Shown here: positions 1 to 8,285 of the stretch, piece after piece
Layout: every line of letters begins with the position of its first letter
How positions within the stretch are numbered: the stretch's first letter is position 1
NCBI GenBank assembly: GCA_002432805.1
Contig: DJGV01000001.1
Coordinates: 1-64,000 of the forward strand
Origin: Fervidobacterium sp. UBA5837
GTDB taxonomy: Bacteria > Thermotogota > Thermotogae > Thermotogales > Fervidobacteriaceae
Length of the DNA: 64,000 nucleotides
Reading direction: 5' to 3'
The notes under the pieces: model-generated
Databases searched by the model: none
What the model saw: the letters and a program-made list of their open reading frames with translations, nothing else
Told to the model about the DNA's origin: nothing
Translations under genes and position numbers: made by a program

Positions 1-690
1 GGAATATTCAAGAAATTCGGAAGAAAAATAGTACTTAACCATGTTGATATGTACGCAGATACCGGTGAGGTAGTAGGTTTGCTTGGCCCAAATGGGTCAG
101 GCAAAACTACTTTGTTTAATATTATACTCGGTGTCGTCATACCAAACGCTGGAAAGGTTTATTTCGATGAAAAAAACATTACGGCAATTCCTATTCACAA
201 GAGAGCGAGATTGGGTATTACATACCTTCAACAAGAAACATCAGTATTTAGAGAGATGCGAGTTGAAGAGAATATAAGAGCCATACTTGAATATCAAAAA
301 TTAAAGTCAAAAGAGAGGAAAGAGTTAATAGATAAGACTTTACAAGAGTTCGGAATAGAATCACTTAGAAAACAATACGCATTTTCACTGTCTGGTGGAG
401 AAAAGCGTAGGCTTGAGATCGCTAGAATGATGGTTATGCAGCCGAAATTCGTCTTACTGGATGAACCGTTCATTGGGATTGACCCTAAAACAGTGAAAGA
501 AATTCAAAAGATAGTCATCAGTCTCAAAGAGCGAGGAATTGGTGTGATTATAACTGATCATTCTGTTGATGCATTGAGAACGATAGTGGATAGACTTTAC
601 GTCATTCACAAAGGAGAAGTCTTGGCTTCCGGAGTATCTTCAGAGGTATTCGAGAATGATTTGGTAAAGAAAGTGTATTTGGGAGAATGA
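1..690 (+). CDS. lptB: LptB-type ABC transporter ATP-binding protein (5' end outside window)
   Basis: The reading frame is open from base 1, so the true start lies upstream; the first internal ATG is at 49. Visible motifs are Walker A GPNGSGKTT, a Q-loop (YLQQ), the signature LSGGEKRR, Walker B FVLLDEP and the H-loop residue in TDHS. The order and the YLQQE..VFREM segment are typical of LptB (YhbG), the cytoplasmic ATPase that powers LptF/G in extracting lipid from the inner membrane, rather than of LivF/LivG. A permease of the LptF/G class lies at the far right of the window on the same strand but about 61 kb away. Confidence in ABC ATPase is very high; the LptB assignment is by family pattern. 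Confidence 0.9.
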   Translation, partial: GIFKKFGRKIVLNHVDMYADTGEVVGLLGPNGSGKTTLFNIILGVVIPNAGKVYFDEKNITAIPIHKRARLGITYLQQETSVFREMRVEENIRAILEYQKLKSKERKELIDKTLQEFGIESLRKQYAFSLSGGEKRRLEIARMMVMQPKFVLLDEPFIGIDPKTVKEIQKIVISLKERGIGVIITDHSVDALRTIVDRLYVIHKGEVLASGVSSEVFENDLVKKVYLGE

Positions 691-704
691 TTTTTAATCA
701 TTCT
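684..704 (+). terminator. short hairpin over the lptB stop codon
   Basis: AGAATGATT and AATCATTCT form a 9-bp stem with a TTT loop. It includes the lptB stop codon and is followed by a U/C-rich but not uniform U tract. It may act as a weak terminator between lptB and the DUF2344 gene, or only as a 3' stabiliser. Confidence 0.35.
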
Positions 705-766
705 TCTTCATAGATTCAAAAGATTCAAAATTACCAGTATGGAAAATGTGAAAGGAAAAATTCGGC

Positions 767-1357
767 ATGCAGTTGATAGTACATTTTAAGAAAAAAGGTA
801 TGATGCGTTTTCTTTCCGCTATAGAAACGTCCAATACTATATTAAGAATTCTGAAAAGGACAACACTTGAAATGGAATACTCGCAAGGTTTCCATCCGAC
901 ACCCAGGGTCTCTTTCTTAGATTCAACGCCAACTGGTGTCATAGACCTTGCATTGTATGCCACTGTAAAGATAAGAAATGCTGAATTCGATCCGAAATGT
1001 TTTTTGGAAGAGCTGAAATCGAAAACTGTTGCAGGTATGGAACCATGCGATGTTTTCATAGATGAACGTAACTTGAATACACTCGTATCTGGTTATGAGT
1101 ATTTGGTGTTTTTCAACAGAAAACCGGATTTTTCAATCCCACTCAAGAAACATTCCGGTAAAGAGTTCATACCGAGCAATTTAATGAACATGGTAGACAA
1201 ATTTTCAAAAAACAGATATTATGTGGTAAAATATATTGTAGATAAGTCTAATATCTTCAACCCATATTTGTTTGAAGATGTTTACATATCGGTAAGAACA
1301 AGAGCTGTTGTTGGTAATGAGGGAGTCAATTCACTACTGCAAAAAGCGAGAACCTGA
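767..1357 (+). CDS. DUF2344 / radical SAM-linked protein
   Basis: This 196-residue protein opens with a hydrophobic strand, then KKGMMRFLS and YSQGFHPTPR, which are hallmarks of the DUF2344 (TIGR03936) family. Members are usually fused to or encoded next to a B12-binding radical SAM protein; none lies in the 700 bases upstream here, so the partner, if any, is elsewhere. The molecular function is unknown; RNA modification is often suggested because of that association. The ATG is preceded by a weak AAAGGAA. The gene ends just before the response-regulator gene and is probably co-transcribed with it. Confidence 0.8.
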   Translation: MQLIVHFKKKGMMRFLSAIETSNTILRILKRTTLEMEYSQGFHPTPRVSFLDSTPTGVIDLALYATVKIRNAEFDPKCFLEELKSKTVAGMEPCDVFIDERNLNTLVSGYEYLVFFNRKPDFSIPLKKHSGKEFIPSNLMNMVDKFSKNRYYVVKYIVDKSNIFNPYLFEDVYISVRTRAVVGNEGVNSLLQKART

Positions 1358-1419
1358 AATTGGAAAGGAGAGAAGAGCACATCTTCTTAGCAATGGAAAT
1401 GAAATTAGGTGACAATTGC

Positions 1420-1797
1420 TTGTGCTCGCAGCGCATGAAAGTTTTGGTCGTAGATGATTCAGACGTTTTAAGAAAAATCACCGTCTTCAATCTTAAGAAG
1501 ATGCAAATGGATGTTGAAGAAGCCGTTGATGGAATAGATGGATTAGAAAAAATGCGAGAATGGCATCCAGATGTTGTCATATTGGACATTATGATGCCGA
1601 GGATGGATGGCTTTACTGTGCTTAAGGAAATGAAGAAAGATGATCAAATAAGAAATATCCCGGTTATCGTTTTAACTGCAAAAGGTGGACAAGACGATGA
1701 AGAGATCGCTCTTTCTCTTGGTGCGAAAAAGGTCATGACAAAACCGTTTAGTCCAACTCAACTTATTGAGGAGGTTCGCAACATTGCAAGGAAGTGA
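1420..1797 (+). CDS. single-domain response regulator (CheY-like receiver)
   Basis: The product is a receiver domain with no output domain. VLVVDDSD carries the acidic pair, VVILDIMMPRMDG carries the phospho-acceptor Asp, and VIVLTAKG and MTKPFSP carry the conserved Thr and Lys. I chose the TTG at 1420 because AGGTGA lies 7 bases upstream; the ATG at 1435, directly before KVLVVDDSD, is the alternative. The downstream SpoIIE-type phosphatase overlaps the 3' end, so the two are probably translated together and form a signalling pair, with the receiver delivering a phosphorylation input. No histidine kinase is encoded nearby. Confidence 0.9.
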   Translation: MCSQRMKVLVVDDSDVLRKITVFNLKKMQMDVEEAVDGIDGLEKMREWHPDVVILDIMMPRMDGFTVLKEMKKDDQIRNIPVIVLTAKGGQDDEEIALSLGAKKVMTKPFSPTQLIEEVRNIARK

Positions 1798-3142
1798 CCT
1801 TGAAGCCTTGTCAACACTTTTGAATCGCTTAGCCAATTTGTTTGATAAAGAATTTGGCGTCTACGAGAACTTGGAAGAAATAACGAATAATCTGGAAAAA
1901 CTCGTTGATTATATTGAAAAATACATGAATGATCAGAAAGTAAATAATGATGAAATGCAACATCTTGTTGATGCTCAACTAGAAGAGCTTTCGAAAGCAT
2001 ACGAAGGCCTTTCGGCTCTTTTCGAACTGAACAAGGTAATTTCATCTGTTAACGAACCTTGGATGATACTGAAGAACGTTCTAAAGCTCTTAGATAACGC
2101 GATAAATTACTCTTGTGCGGTAGTAGAACTTGACATTGCTGGTAAGGTCTATAGAGAAGTAGTCGGAGATGAAGATAAAGCGAGTTATCTGTCTTTGCAA
2201 GCGAAAGATAAATTGGAAACTGTGCTTTGTGAGTGTGATTTAGGTAAAGGTAGTTACATTGTGGTTCCGCTGATATCTGAATTGGGTAAGTTTGGATTTT
2301 TAGCACTATTTGATGAAAACAAGTTGTTGACTGCTGGTGACAAACAAATTGCCGAAGCTGTTGCACAACAAATTTTGGTTGCTATAAACAGATATGTTAT
2401 GATCGAAAGAGAGATAGAAAAGAAGAGATTAGAAGAGCAATTACTCATAGCTAGGAGAATACAGTTGGATCTTTTGCCAAAGAAATTCCCATTCTCAGAT
2501 GTGTTTGACATAGGTGCTGATAGTGTGTCGGCAGTGCAAGTAGGTGGGGATTACTACGATATATTAAAAGATTCTGATGGTTCTTTGATTGGATGTGTTG
2601 CTGACGTTTCTGGTAAAGGATTTCCTGCTGCATTCATAATGTCGTCGTTTAGAAGTATGTTTAGATTGTCTATAAATATGAGCAGTGATTTGAAGACGCT
2701 AGCAGCGCAATTTGACAAAATGATACACGATGATTTTGAAATTGGTAGGTTTATAACTGCTGTCATATTTAGAATAGCACCCGATGGAACGATGAAAGTT
2801 GTTAATGCGGGTCATGATCCGTTGTATATTTTTAGGGGAAACGATGTGATCAAACTCGATTCAACGGGCACGCCCTTTGGAATTCTTGGAAGCGGTGAGT
2901 ATCAAATTACGACGATGAAGTTGAACAAAGGAGATATTGTGTTAGCTTATACAGATGGTGTTGTGGAAGCGCGTAATGTAAACGGCGAGGAGTTTGGTTT
3001 TGAGAATTTTGAGAATATCGTTCTTAACAATAGGGACTTGAAAGCAATGGATATTGTTGATAAAATCGTTAGTGCAGTCTTTGAATTTTCTCAAGGAGTA
3101 CCTCGGTACGACGATACAACAGTGCTTGTAGTAAAATATTGA
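1784..3142 (+). CDS. SpoIIE/RsbU-type PP2C serine phosphatase
   Basis: About 452 residues. The first ~80 look coiled-coil-like, a GAF-like region follows at about 90-200, then a helical linker (ERLEEQLLIARRIQLDLLPK) leads into a PP2C domain. Metal-binding and catalytic motifs are visible: VGGDYYD, VADVSGKG, NAGHDPLY, LAYTDGVVE and RYDDTT. Such enzymes dephosphorylate anti-sigma-factor antagonists in partner-switching systems. I picked the TTG at 1784 because GAGGAGG ends 9 bases upstream; this gives a 14-base overlap with the response-regulator gene and implies translational coupling. The substrate protein is not in this window. Confidence 0.9.
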   Translation: MQGSDLEALSTLLNRLANLFDKEFGVYENLEEITNNLEKLVDYIEKYMNDQKVNNDEMQHLVDAQLEELSKAYEGLSALFELNKVISSVNEPWMILKNVLKLLDNAINYSCAVVELDIAGKVYREVVGDEDKASYLSLQAKDKLETVLCECDLGKGSYIVVPLISELGKFGFLALFDENKLLTAGDKQIAEAVAQQILVAINRYVMIEREIEKKRLEEQLLIARRIQLDLLPKKFPFSDVFDIGADSVSAVQVGGDYYDILKDSDGSLIGCVADVSGKGFPAAFIMSSFRSMFRLSINMSSDLKTLAAQFDKMIHDDFEIGRFITAVIFRIAPDGTMKVVNAGHDPLYIFRGNDVIKLDSTGTPFGILGSGEYQITTMKLNKGDIVLAYTDGVVEARNVNGEEFGFENFENIVLNNRDLKAMDIVDKIVSAVFEFSQGVPRYDDTTVLVVKY

Positions 3143-3248
3143 ATTGTAAGTCATAATTTATACGACAATGAACAATATGAAATATGGCTGTAGAGGTTGA
3201 ATTGATGAATCAATTTTATTTTAGATACTCTTGGAGGTGTAAGGAAAG

Positions 3249-3806
3249 ATGATTGAAGTTGGAGATCTTGAAAAGGGTATGCACATCAAGTATGAAGGAG
3301 ATATATACAGGATAGTAGATGTGAACAAGCATTTCAAGGCAAGAGGTTCTGGATTGATAAGGACAAAATTGAAGAGTCTGACAACTGGACTCATCCGAGA
3401 AGAGAATTTCGCTAGTGGGGTAAAGGTTGAAGAAGCTGAACTTTCATATAGAAGGGCCGAATATCTCTACAACGACGGTGAAAGCTATTATTTTATGGAT
3501 TTACAAACTTATGAACAGTATGCAATACCATCGAACGAAGTAGAGGAGCAGAAATATTATCTTCTCGAAAATATACAAGTTGATCTTTTAATGCATGAGG
3601 AAAAGCCTATAGGTGTGCAATTGCCAACCACTGTTACACTTGAAATTGTCGAAACTGAACCAAATTTCAAAGGTGATACTGTTTCAGGTGGTGGAAAGCC
3701 AGCAACGTTGGAAACTGGTTTGAAAATCAGCGTGCCGTTTTTTATCAATGTCGGCGATAAGATCAAAGTTGATACAAGGACTGGAGAATATATAGAACGA
3801 GCATAA
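3249..3806 (+). CDS. efp: translation elongation factor P
   Basis: The 185-residue protein has the family's three beta-barrel domains and the C-terminal signature (GGGKPA, LETGLKISVPFF, VDTRTGEY). EF-P binds the ribosome between P and E sites and relieves stalling at proline runs. GGAGGTGTAAGGAAAG precedes the ATG. The loop that normally carries the modified lysine (PGKG) reads KARGSGLI, residues 30-37, with Arg32 at the tip and apparently one residue fewer; this resembles Thermotoga EF-P as I recall it. An Asp23-family gene follows. Confidence 0.96.
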   Translation: MIEVGDLEKGMHIKYEGDIYRIVDVNKHFKARGSGLIRTKLKSLTTGLIREENFASGVKVEEAELSYRRAEYLYNDGESYYFMDLQTYEQYAIPSNEVEEQKYYLLENIQVDLLMHEEKPIGVQLPTTVTLEIVETEPNFKGDTVSGGGKPATLETGLKISVPFFINVGDKIKVDTRTGEYIERA

Positions 3807-3877
3807 TATGCAGTATGACAGCAATATTCATATGAAGAGATTAAGAGTCTCAAAACTTGAGTAGAGGGGGGAACAAC

Positions 3878-4210
3878 ATGGGTAACATAACCGTGTCGGA
3901 TAATGTGGTATCGGAAATAGCTTACAGGGCAATGTGTTCATTTTATGGAGTAGAACCGGAAGACAGAGATTTCAAAAAGTACAAAAAAAACATAAGCATT
4001 GAAAGAACTCCGGAAGATAATATCATCATAAACATCAAGATTGAAGTCCCTTACGGAGAAAATCTGGTTAACTTTTCTCAAAATCTCATGAAAGTGGTAG
4101 CAGAAAATGTTACGCAAATGACAGAGAAAGTCGTTGAAGCTGTAAATCTTGTTATCACGAGTATATCAGAATCAAGAAATGAAGAAGGAACAGACAGTTC
4201 AAACTCTTAA
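3878..4210 (+). CDS. Asp23/Gls24 family envelope-stress protein
   Basis: A 110-residue protein beginning MGNITVSDNVVSEIA, the typical opening of the Asp23/Gls24 (DUF322) family, with a following beta strand/helix pattern (NIIINIKIEVPYG...). In Thermotogota and Firmicutes such a gene commonly lies just upstream of nusB, as here. Firmicute members are linked to membrane or cell-wall stress; the exact role is unknown. The ATG at 3878 has GGGGGG 6-7 bases upstream and is preferred to an in-frame codon 21 bases earlier. Confidence 0.85.
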   Translation: MGNITVSDNVVSEIAYRAMCSFYGVEPEDRDFKKYKKNISIERTPEDNIIINIKIEVPYGENLVNFSQNLMKVVAENVTQMTEKVVEAVNLVITSISESRNEEGTDSSNS

Positions 4211-4490
4211 AGGTTTTGTGTGAATAACTATCTTATAATCTATGGTGAACTTGCTTTGCAATAAGGCAAGTTGTATTTAGCGTGTGAATTTGTTAGCATG
4301 AGAGGAGGCAGACCGCTTCTCTCATGATTGGAAGTGTTTTTGTCCGTTCTTGAATTGCCCTTAACGATGGAAAATTATGGAATGGTAATTTATTGTGAGT
4401 AACGTACCACGAAGGGAGGGAAGCGAAAAGTAGTCCTAAATTTTTTTGTTAAAACTTTTTTATGGGATCACTTTTCGTGGATTGGTGTTG
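4211..4490 (+). other. structured 280-base spacer upstream of nusB
   Basis: There is no credible ORF. A TATAAT lies at 4234-4239 without a convincing -35. Three structural elements are visible. A 10-bp stem (one G.U) spans 4248-4272 with a 5-base loop. An 11-bp stem (one G.U) spans 4297-4326 with an 8-base loop. The segment at 4470-4480 can pair either with 4424-4431 (CGAAAAGT/ACTTTTCG) or with 4407-4413 (CCACGAA/TTCGTGG), which are mutually exclusive. This could be a small RNA, or a leader controlling nusB, whose start lies 10 bases past the last element. I could not match it to a known RNA family. Confidence 0.4.
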
Positions 4491-4913
4491 GTGTCAAAAA
4501 GGAGAACTTTGAGAGAATTGGTTACTAAGGTGCTTTTTCAAACAGATTTCAGACCAAATGATTTTCAAGAGATATTAGGAGATGTTACAGAAAAGATTAA
4601 AGGGAACGACTTGAAATCGGAAGTGGAAAGATATGCAAAAAATATCTGGGAAAATAAAGAAAGGATAGATAGCATAATTTCAAGTCATCTTCTCAATTGG
4701 GATTTTGATAGGGTCTCTTTCATTGAAAGAAGTATCCTGAGACTGGGTACTTATGAGCTCGTATACGAAAAGGATATACCGATAGAAGTTACGCTTAATG
4801 AAATGATAGAGATTGCAAAAAAGTACGGGGAAGATGATAGTGGAAAATTCGTAAATGGTGTGCTTGACAAGATAGCAAAGACGGAAACTCCCAAAGAGAA
4901 ATACGAAATCTGA
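4491..4913 (+). CDS. nusB: transcription antitermination factor NusB
   Basis: About 140 residues, all-helical, with NusB features: RRTLRELVTKVLFQTDF near the N terminus, the central WDFDRVSFIERSILRLGTYEL, and PIEVTLNEMIEIAKKYGEDDSGKFVNGVLDKI at the end. NusB pairs with NusE (S10) on boxA RNA in rRNA antitermination. GTG at 4491 gives the standard N terminus (MSKRRTLRE); the ribosome-binding site is weak, and a GTG at 4485 is also possible. The upstream spacer contains switchable structures that may affect initiation. Confidence 0.93.
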   Translation: MSKRRTLRELVTKVLFQTDFRPNDFQEILGDVTEKIKGNDLKSEVERYAKNIWENKERIDSIISSHLLNWDFDRVSFIERSILRLGTYELVYEKDIPIEVTLNEMIEIAKKYGEDDSGKFVNGVLDKIAKTETPKEKYEI

Positions 4914-4990
4914 CATTCAATATCTTTGTATTCTTATATTTCTTCTTATTGTTTGTTTTTTACGTATCCCAAGGGGGTAGGGATCTCTTT

Positions 4991-5503
4991 ATGAACTACG
5001 TTGAGTTGATTATTGCTATCATTGTATCGACGATCATTGTTATTACAGCACTTGAAGGATTCAGTCAAGTGCTTTTTCATATGTCTAATATATTGAAAGC
5101 AAACAGAACATCTCTTTCTGTATTTCACATGATAAATTACATAAGATTTGATTATCACAGGCATGCGGTAAGATATCCGAATGGAAAGGTAACATCTTCT
5201 CTTTCATCGACCTCATTTTCATTCGACGAAAGTGTTGACAACGAAGTAAAGAGAGTATTGTACAAGATAGTAGGTCCAACTGGAGGAAAATATACACTCA
5301 AAAGGGAAGTATATGAGAAGATCGAGCAGAGCTACAGACTTTTGAATACAAGAACGTATACATTGGAAAGACCACTTTCATTGAAACAATCTCCCGATGG
5401 AAAATTCCTTGTTGTTAGCTCAGACCTTTATGGAGACGCACAGATCCCACTACAGCTTCCATCAGTGCAAATAGTTAGTATAAGTGTTGCAAGAACCAAA
5501 TGA
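4991..5503 (+). CDS. pseudopilin-like protein (GspJ/ComGF-like), unusual N terminus
   Basis: 170 residues. The N terminus MNYVELIIAIIVSTIIVITALEG is a long hydrophobic helix with Glu at position 5, the signature of mature type IV pilins. The later MINYIRFDYHR and repeated small strands resemble minor pseudopilins. A PilB-type ATPase is encoded at 42.2-43.9 kb. No prepilin leader Gly precedes the helix: extending in frame adds GGRDLF before the Met, which does not place Gly at -1. The ATG at 4991 has a GGGGGTAGGGA about 8 bases upstream. Function is inferred from the N-terminal pattern only. Confidence 0.55.
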   Translation: MNYVELIIAIIVSTIIVITALEGFSQVLFHMSNILKANRTSLSVFHMINYIRFDYHRHAVRYPNGKVTSSLSSTSFSFDESVDNEVKRVLYKIVGPTGGKYTLKREVYEKIEQSYRLLNTRTYTLERPLSLKQSPDGKFLVVSSDLYGDAQIPLQLPSVQIVSISVARTK

Positions 5504-5559
5504 AGTGCTCATTGTCTCTGAAGTTTTCCAAGAATTTGCAGTTCAAATGGGGTGATGAA

Positions 5560-6399
5560 TTGTCAGAATTGAGGCCGATCTTGAAAGATAAACACACTGC
5601 TGTAATGGGAATAATAAATATAACACCAGATTCATTTTATTCAGGTAGTAGAGTTGATGAAGAGCATCTATTGTTGCGTGTTGAAGAAATGATAAGAGAC
5701 GGTGTAGAAATATTAGACATTGGTGGAGAAAGTACAAAACCAGGTGCAGATGCAGTATCGCTTGAAGAAGAATTGAAAAGAGTTATCCCAGCAGTGAAGA
5801 TGATAAGAGCTCATTTCGATATACCGATTTCTATAGATACGTATAAGTCAGAAGTTGCAAGGGCAGCTTTGGAAGAAGGAGCAGATATTATAAACGATAT
5901 AAGTGCGTTGCGAATGGATGCTAACATGGCCGATGTTGTTGCACATTACAACTGTCCAGTTGTGCTTATGCATATGAAGGGCACACCAAAGACCATGCAG
6001 CTAAATCCTGAATATGTCGATGTTGTCGAAGAGATAAAAGAATTCTTTGAAGAGAGAATTGAATTTGCTAAGAGTAAAGGCATAAGAGAAGAGAACATCA
6101 TCATTGACCCCGGAATCGGATTTGGTAAGAAGTTGGAACACAATCTGGTAATATTGAACAGGATAGACGAATTCAAATCTTTAAGATTACCAATATTAGT
6201 AGGTGCAAGCAGAAAATCGATGATAGGAATGATTTTGGACAGACCGGCAGAAGATAGATTAAATGGTACTCTTGCAATAACCGCATATTGTAGCATGCAT
6301 GACGTTGACATAGTCAGAGTACACGATGTAAGAGAGAATGTCGAGATAGTTCGAATTATCGAAGCTATCAAGAATGCTGACAAAAATGGAAGAAAATAA
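5560..6399 (+). CDS. folP: dihydropteroate synthase
   Basis: About 279 residues with DHPS motifs: MGIINITPDSFY near the start, DIGGESTKPGA, SIDTYKSEVA, NDIS, VLMHMKGTP, IIDPGIGFGKK and VGASRKS. It condenses pABA with hydroxymethyl-dihydropterin diphosphate in folate synthesis in the cytoplasm. The frame is open back to an ATG at 5500 that overlaps the upstream stop but lacks a ribosome-binding site; the TTG at 5560 follows GGGGTGAT and gives a normal family length, so I chose it. No other folate gene is adjacent. Confidence 0.95.
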   Translation: MSELRPILKDKHTAVMGIINITPDSFYSGSRVDEEHLLLRVEEMIRDGVEILDIGGESTKPGADAVSLEEELKRVIPAVKMIRAHFDIPISIDTYKSEVARAALEEGADIINDISALRMDANMADVVAHYNCPVVLMHMKGTPKTMQLNPEYVDVVEEIKEFFEERIEFAKSKGIREENIIIDPGIGFGKKLEHNLVILNRIDEFKSLRLPILVGASRKSMIGMILDRPAEDRLNGTLAITAYCSMHDVDIVRVHDVRENVEIVRIIEAIKNADKNGRK

Positions 6400-6414
6400 G
6401 AAAGTAGGTTAAAT

Positions 6415-7122
6415 ATGAGTAGAGAGGACGTAAGGCTCGATAGATTTCTCTCCAACGCACACGTTGGGACAAGAAACGAAGTAAAAGAGTATATAAGAAA
6501 TGGAATGGTGGAAGTAAACTCGCAAGTAGTCAGAGATCCTGCATACCATGTTTCTGACAAGGATATCATTACCTTGGACGGAGAGCAGGTTTTGGGGCAT
6601 AGAAACGTATACATAGTACTTCACAAACCCGCTGGATACGTTTCAACAACATCTGAAAATGAACCAAGCGTTTTGAATTTAGTTAACCACGCATATTTGG
6701 ATGAACTGCACATAGCTGGAAGATTAGATAAAGACGTTGAAGGTCTGCTCATCTTAACTAACGATGGAGACTTTACACACAAGCTGATCTCGCCGAAAAA
6801 ACACGTAGAGAAGGAATACTACATCTATACGACAAAACCTGCGATTGTATCTGATTATATGAAGCAGCTTGTAGAAAATGGAATGATTCTTGATAATGGC
6901 ACAAAAACTATGCCCGGCGAGATAGGATTGATTTCAGACAATGTGATTTCAATAACAATAATTGAAGGCAAGTACCATCAAATAAAGAAGATGTGCAATG
7001 TTCTTGGGATAGAATGGTCGAAAATAGTGAGAATGCGTATAGGAAAGTTGGAACTTGGAGATTTGGAATACGGCAAATGGAAGGAAATAACAATCCAAGA
7101 AGCCGAAAAGTGTTTAAGTTAA
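6415..7122 (+). CDS. RsuA/RluB/RluE-family pseudouridine synthase
   Basis: 235 residues: an S4 RNA-binding domain at about 4-50 (RLDRFLSNAHVGTRNEVKEYI) followed by the catalytic domain. The catalytic Asp is in GRLDKDVEGLLILTNDG. KYHQIKKMCNVLGI is the conserved C-terminal motif of the small-subunit/RluB-type branch. The target uridine (16S versus 23S) cannot be told from sequence alone. It sits 15 bases after folP and is closed by a strong bidirectional terminator, so it ends the left-hand transcript. Confidence 0.9.
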   Translation: MSREDVRLDRFLSNAHVGTRNEVKEYIRNGMVEVNSQVVRDPAYHVSDKDIITLDGEQVLGHRNVYIVLHKPAGYVSTTSENEPSVLNLVNHAYLDELHIAGRLDKDVEGLLILTNDGDFTHKLISPKKHVEKEYYIYTTKPAIVSDYMKQLVENGMILDNGTKTMPGEIGLISDNVISITIIEGKYHQIKKMCNVLGIEWSKIVRMRIGKLELGDLEYGKWKEITIQEAEKCLS

Positions 7123-7156
7123 AACCTTTAGGATAAGTAATATGAAGCTGATAAAC

Positions 7157-7185
7157 AAAAGTGGAGAGAATTTCTCTCCACTTTT
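7157..7185. terminator. bidirectional intrinsic terminator
   Basis: A 13-bp perfect stem, AAAAGTGGAGAGA with TCTCTCCACTTTT around a 3-base loop, lies between the pseudouridine synthase gene and the convergent VWA lipoprotein gene. Flanking A and T runs give a U tract for both strands. Confidence 0.9.
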
Positions 7186-7220
7186 AATTTAGGTAATTAA
7201 TGCCTGGTTATTACACTCCG

Positions 7221-8273
7221 TCAATAAGAAACGTTTTGGAACTTTGCATACCTCTTTGTTGAATCGGTGGCATAAAATACTTCTATTGTATGTGTCGCTT
7301 CAGGTGAATCACTCTCAAATGCAGCTATCCAAGAAGAAGTTACATATTCAACTATTCCAAGGTCTGTCAAATCAACATTTCCATAGGAATCAGTATACTT
7401 TATTATTCCACTAGTCCTCTGGCATATTTCACGAGGATCCCCAGGTGCTGAAAAGTCTGTTGCAGAACTAACGTAATAATATCCGGGTGCAAATGCACCA
7501 TGTACAGTGACATATCCAACCAATTCTGAAAGCATCTCTGATTTTGTAAAGTGAGTAAAGGAGTATCCATCGCCTTCATAATGTGATGGTGCATCTGTAA
7601 TCACTATCATCGATCTTTGTGCATAGGGCCTCCAATTCATTGCAGTTGCTGCAAACATGATCCCATCATACAAGTTTTCAGGAGTATCGCCACCGTTGCC
7701 AGCGTACAACGTATTAACATATGTTTCAACATCATCAGGCTCGCTCAAATTAAGGTAAGGAGAAGCAACATCTATGTCACTCGGGGGGTTCACATAATCA
7801 TCGTATGGGACAACGCCCAATCGTACATCGAGACCAGATTCTTCCAATGCTTCGGCAAATGCGATAATACTGTTCTTCGCTCCAGTAATTGCATTAGCCA
7901 TGCTTCCGGTAACATCTAAGATTATTGCAATGTCCAATTTGTTCCTTTCCTCGCTTTCCTTACGAAGTACGAATCCTTGTTCTTTGTTATCTTCAAAAAT
8001 GCGAATGTTTGCTGCCTCTAAGTTTTCAACATTCGGTAAACTGATTCTCACATTGACACTATCTGAAATTGCTATAGGAACGAGAGTTGGCATCTTGTCA
8101 ATGCTAACAAAAATGTTATCAGTCGCATAATCGTCTACGGTGGGTTTGGTTGTGCCAGTTGGGTCAGGGGGTATCATACTTGACACTACAGGTATATTTG
8201 AACATCCGTACAAAACCAATATCACTATCAGCACTGAAAACATTTCAAGTGATCTTCTTATATTCTTCTTCAC
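7221..8273 (-). CDS. secreted lipoprotein with von Willebrand factor A domain
   Basis: About 350 residues. A lipoprotein signal peptide (MKKNIRRSLEMFSVLIVILVLYGC) ends in the lipobox LYGC, so the mature protein should be lipid-anchored. A VWA domain follows at about 110-300: the metal-site motif DVTGSMAN is a variant of DxSxS, and VITDAPSH supplies the later Asp. VWA domains bind ligands through a divalent metal. The GTG at 8273 is preferred because AGGTGG precedes it by 8-9 bases. It directly follows a small secreted barrel-like gene, suggesting a surface pair. The ligand is unknown. Confidence 0.8.
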   Translation of the reverse strand: MKKNIRRSLEMFSVLIVILVLYGCSNIPVVSSMIPPDPTGTTKPTVDDYATDNIFVSIDKMPTLVPIAISDSVNVRISLPNVENLEAANIRIFEDNKEQGFVLRKESEERNKLDIAIILDVTGSMANAITGAKNSIIAFAEALEESGLDVRLGVVPYDDYVNPPSDIDVASPYLNLSEPDDVETYVNTLYAGNGGDTPENLYDGIMFAATAMNWRPYAQRSMIVITDAPSHYEGDGYSFTHFTKSEMLSELVGYVTVHGAFAPGYYYVSSATDFSAPGDPREICQRTSGIIKYTDSYGNVDLTDLGIVEYVTSSWIAAFESDSPEATHTIEVFYATDSTKRYAKFQNVSY

Positions 8274-8285
8274 ATCACTCACCAC

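Noticed and set aside
5946..6614. 222-codon open frame on the minus strand
   Set aside because: It lies antisense to folP and the pseudouridine synthase gene, has no ribosome-binding site and a low-complexity Ser/Leu-rich composition; both sense genes have strong family motifs.
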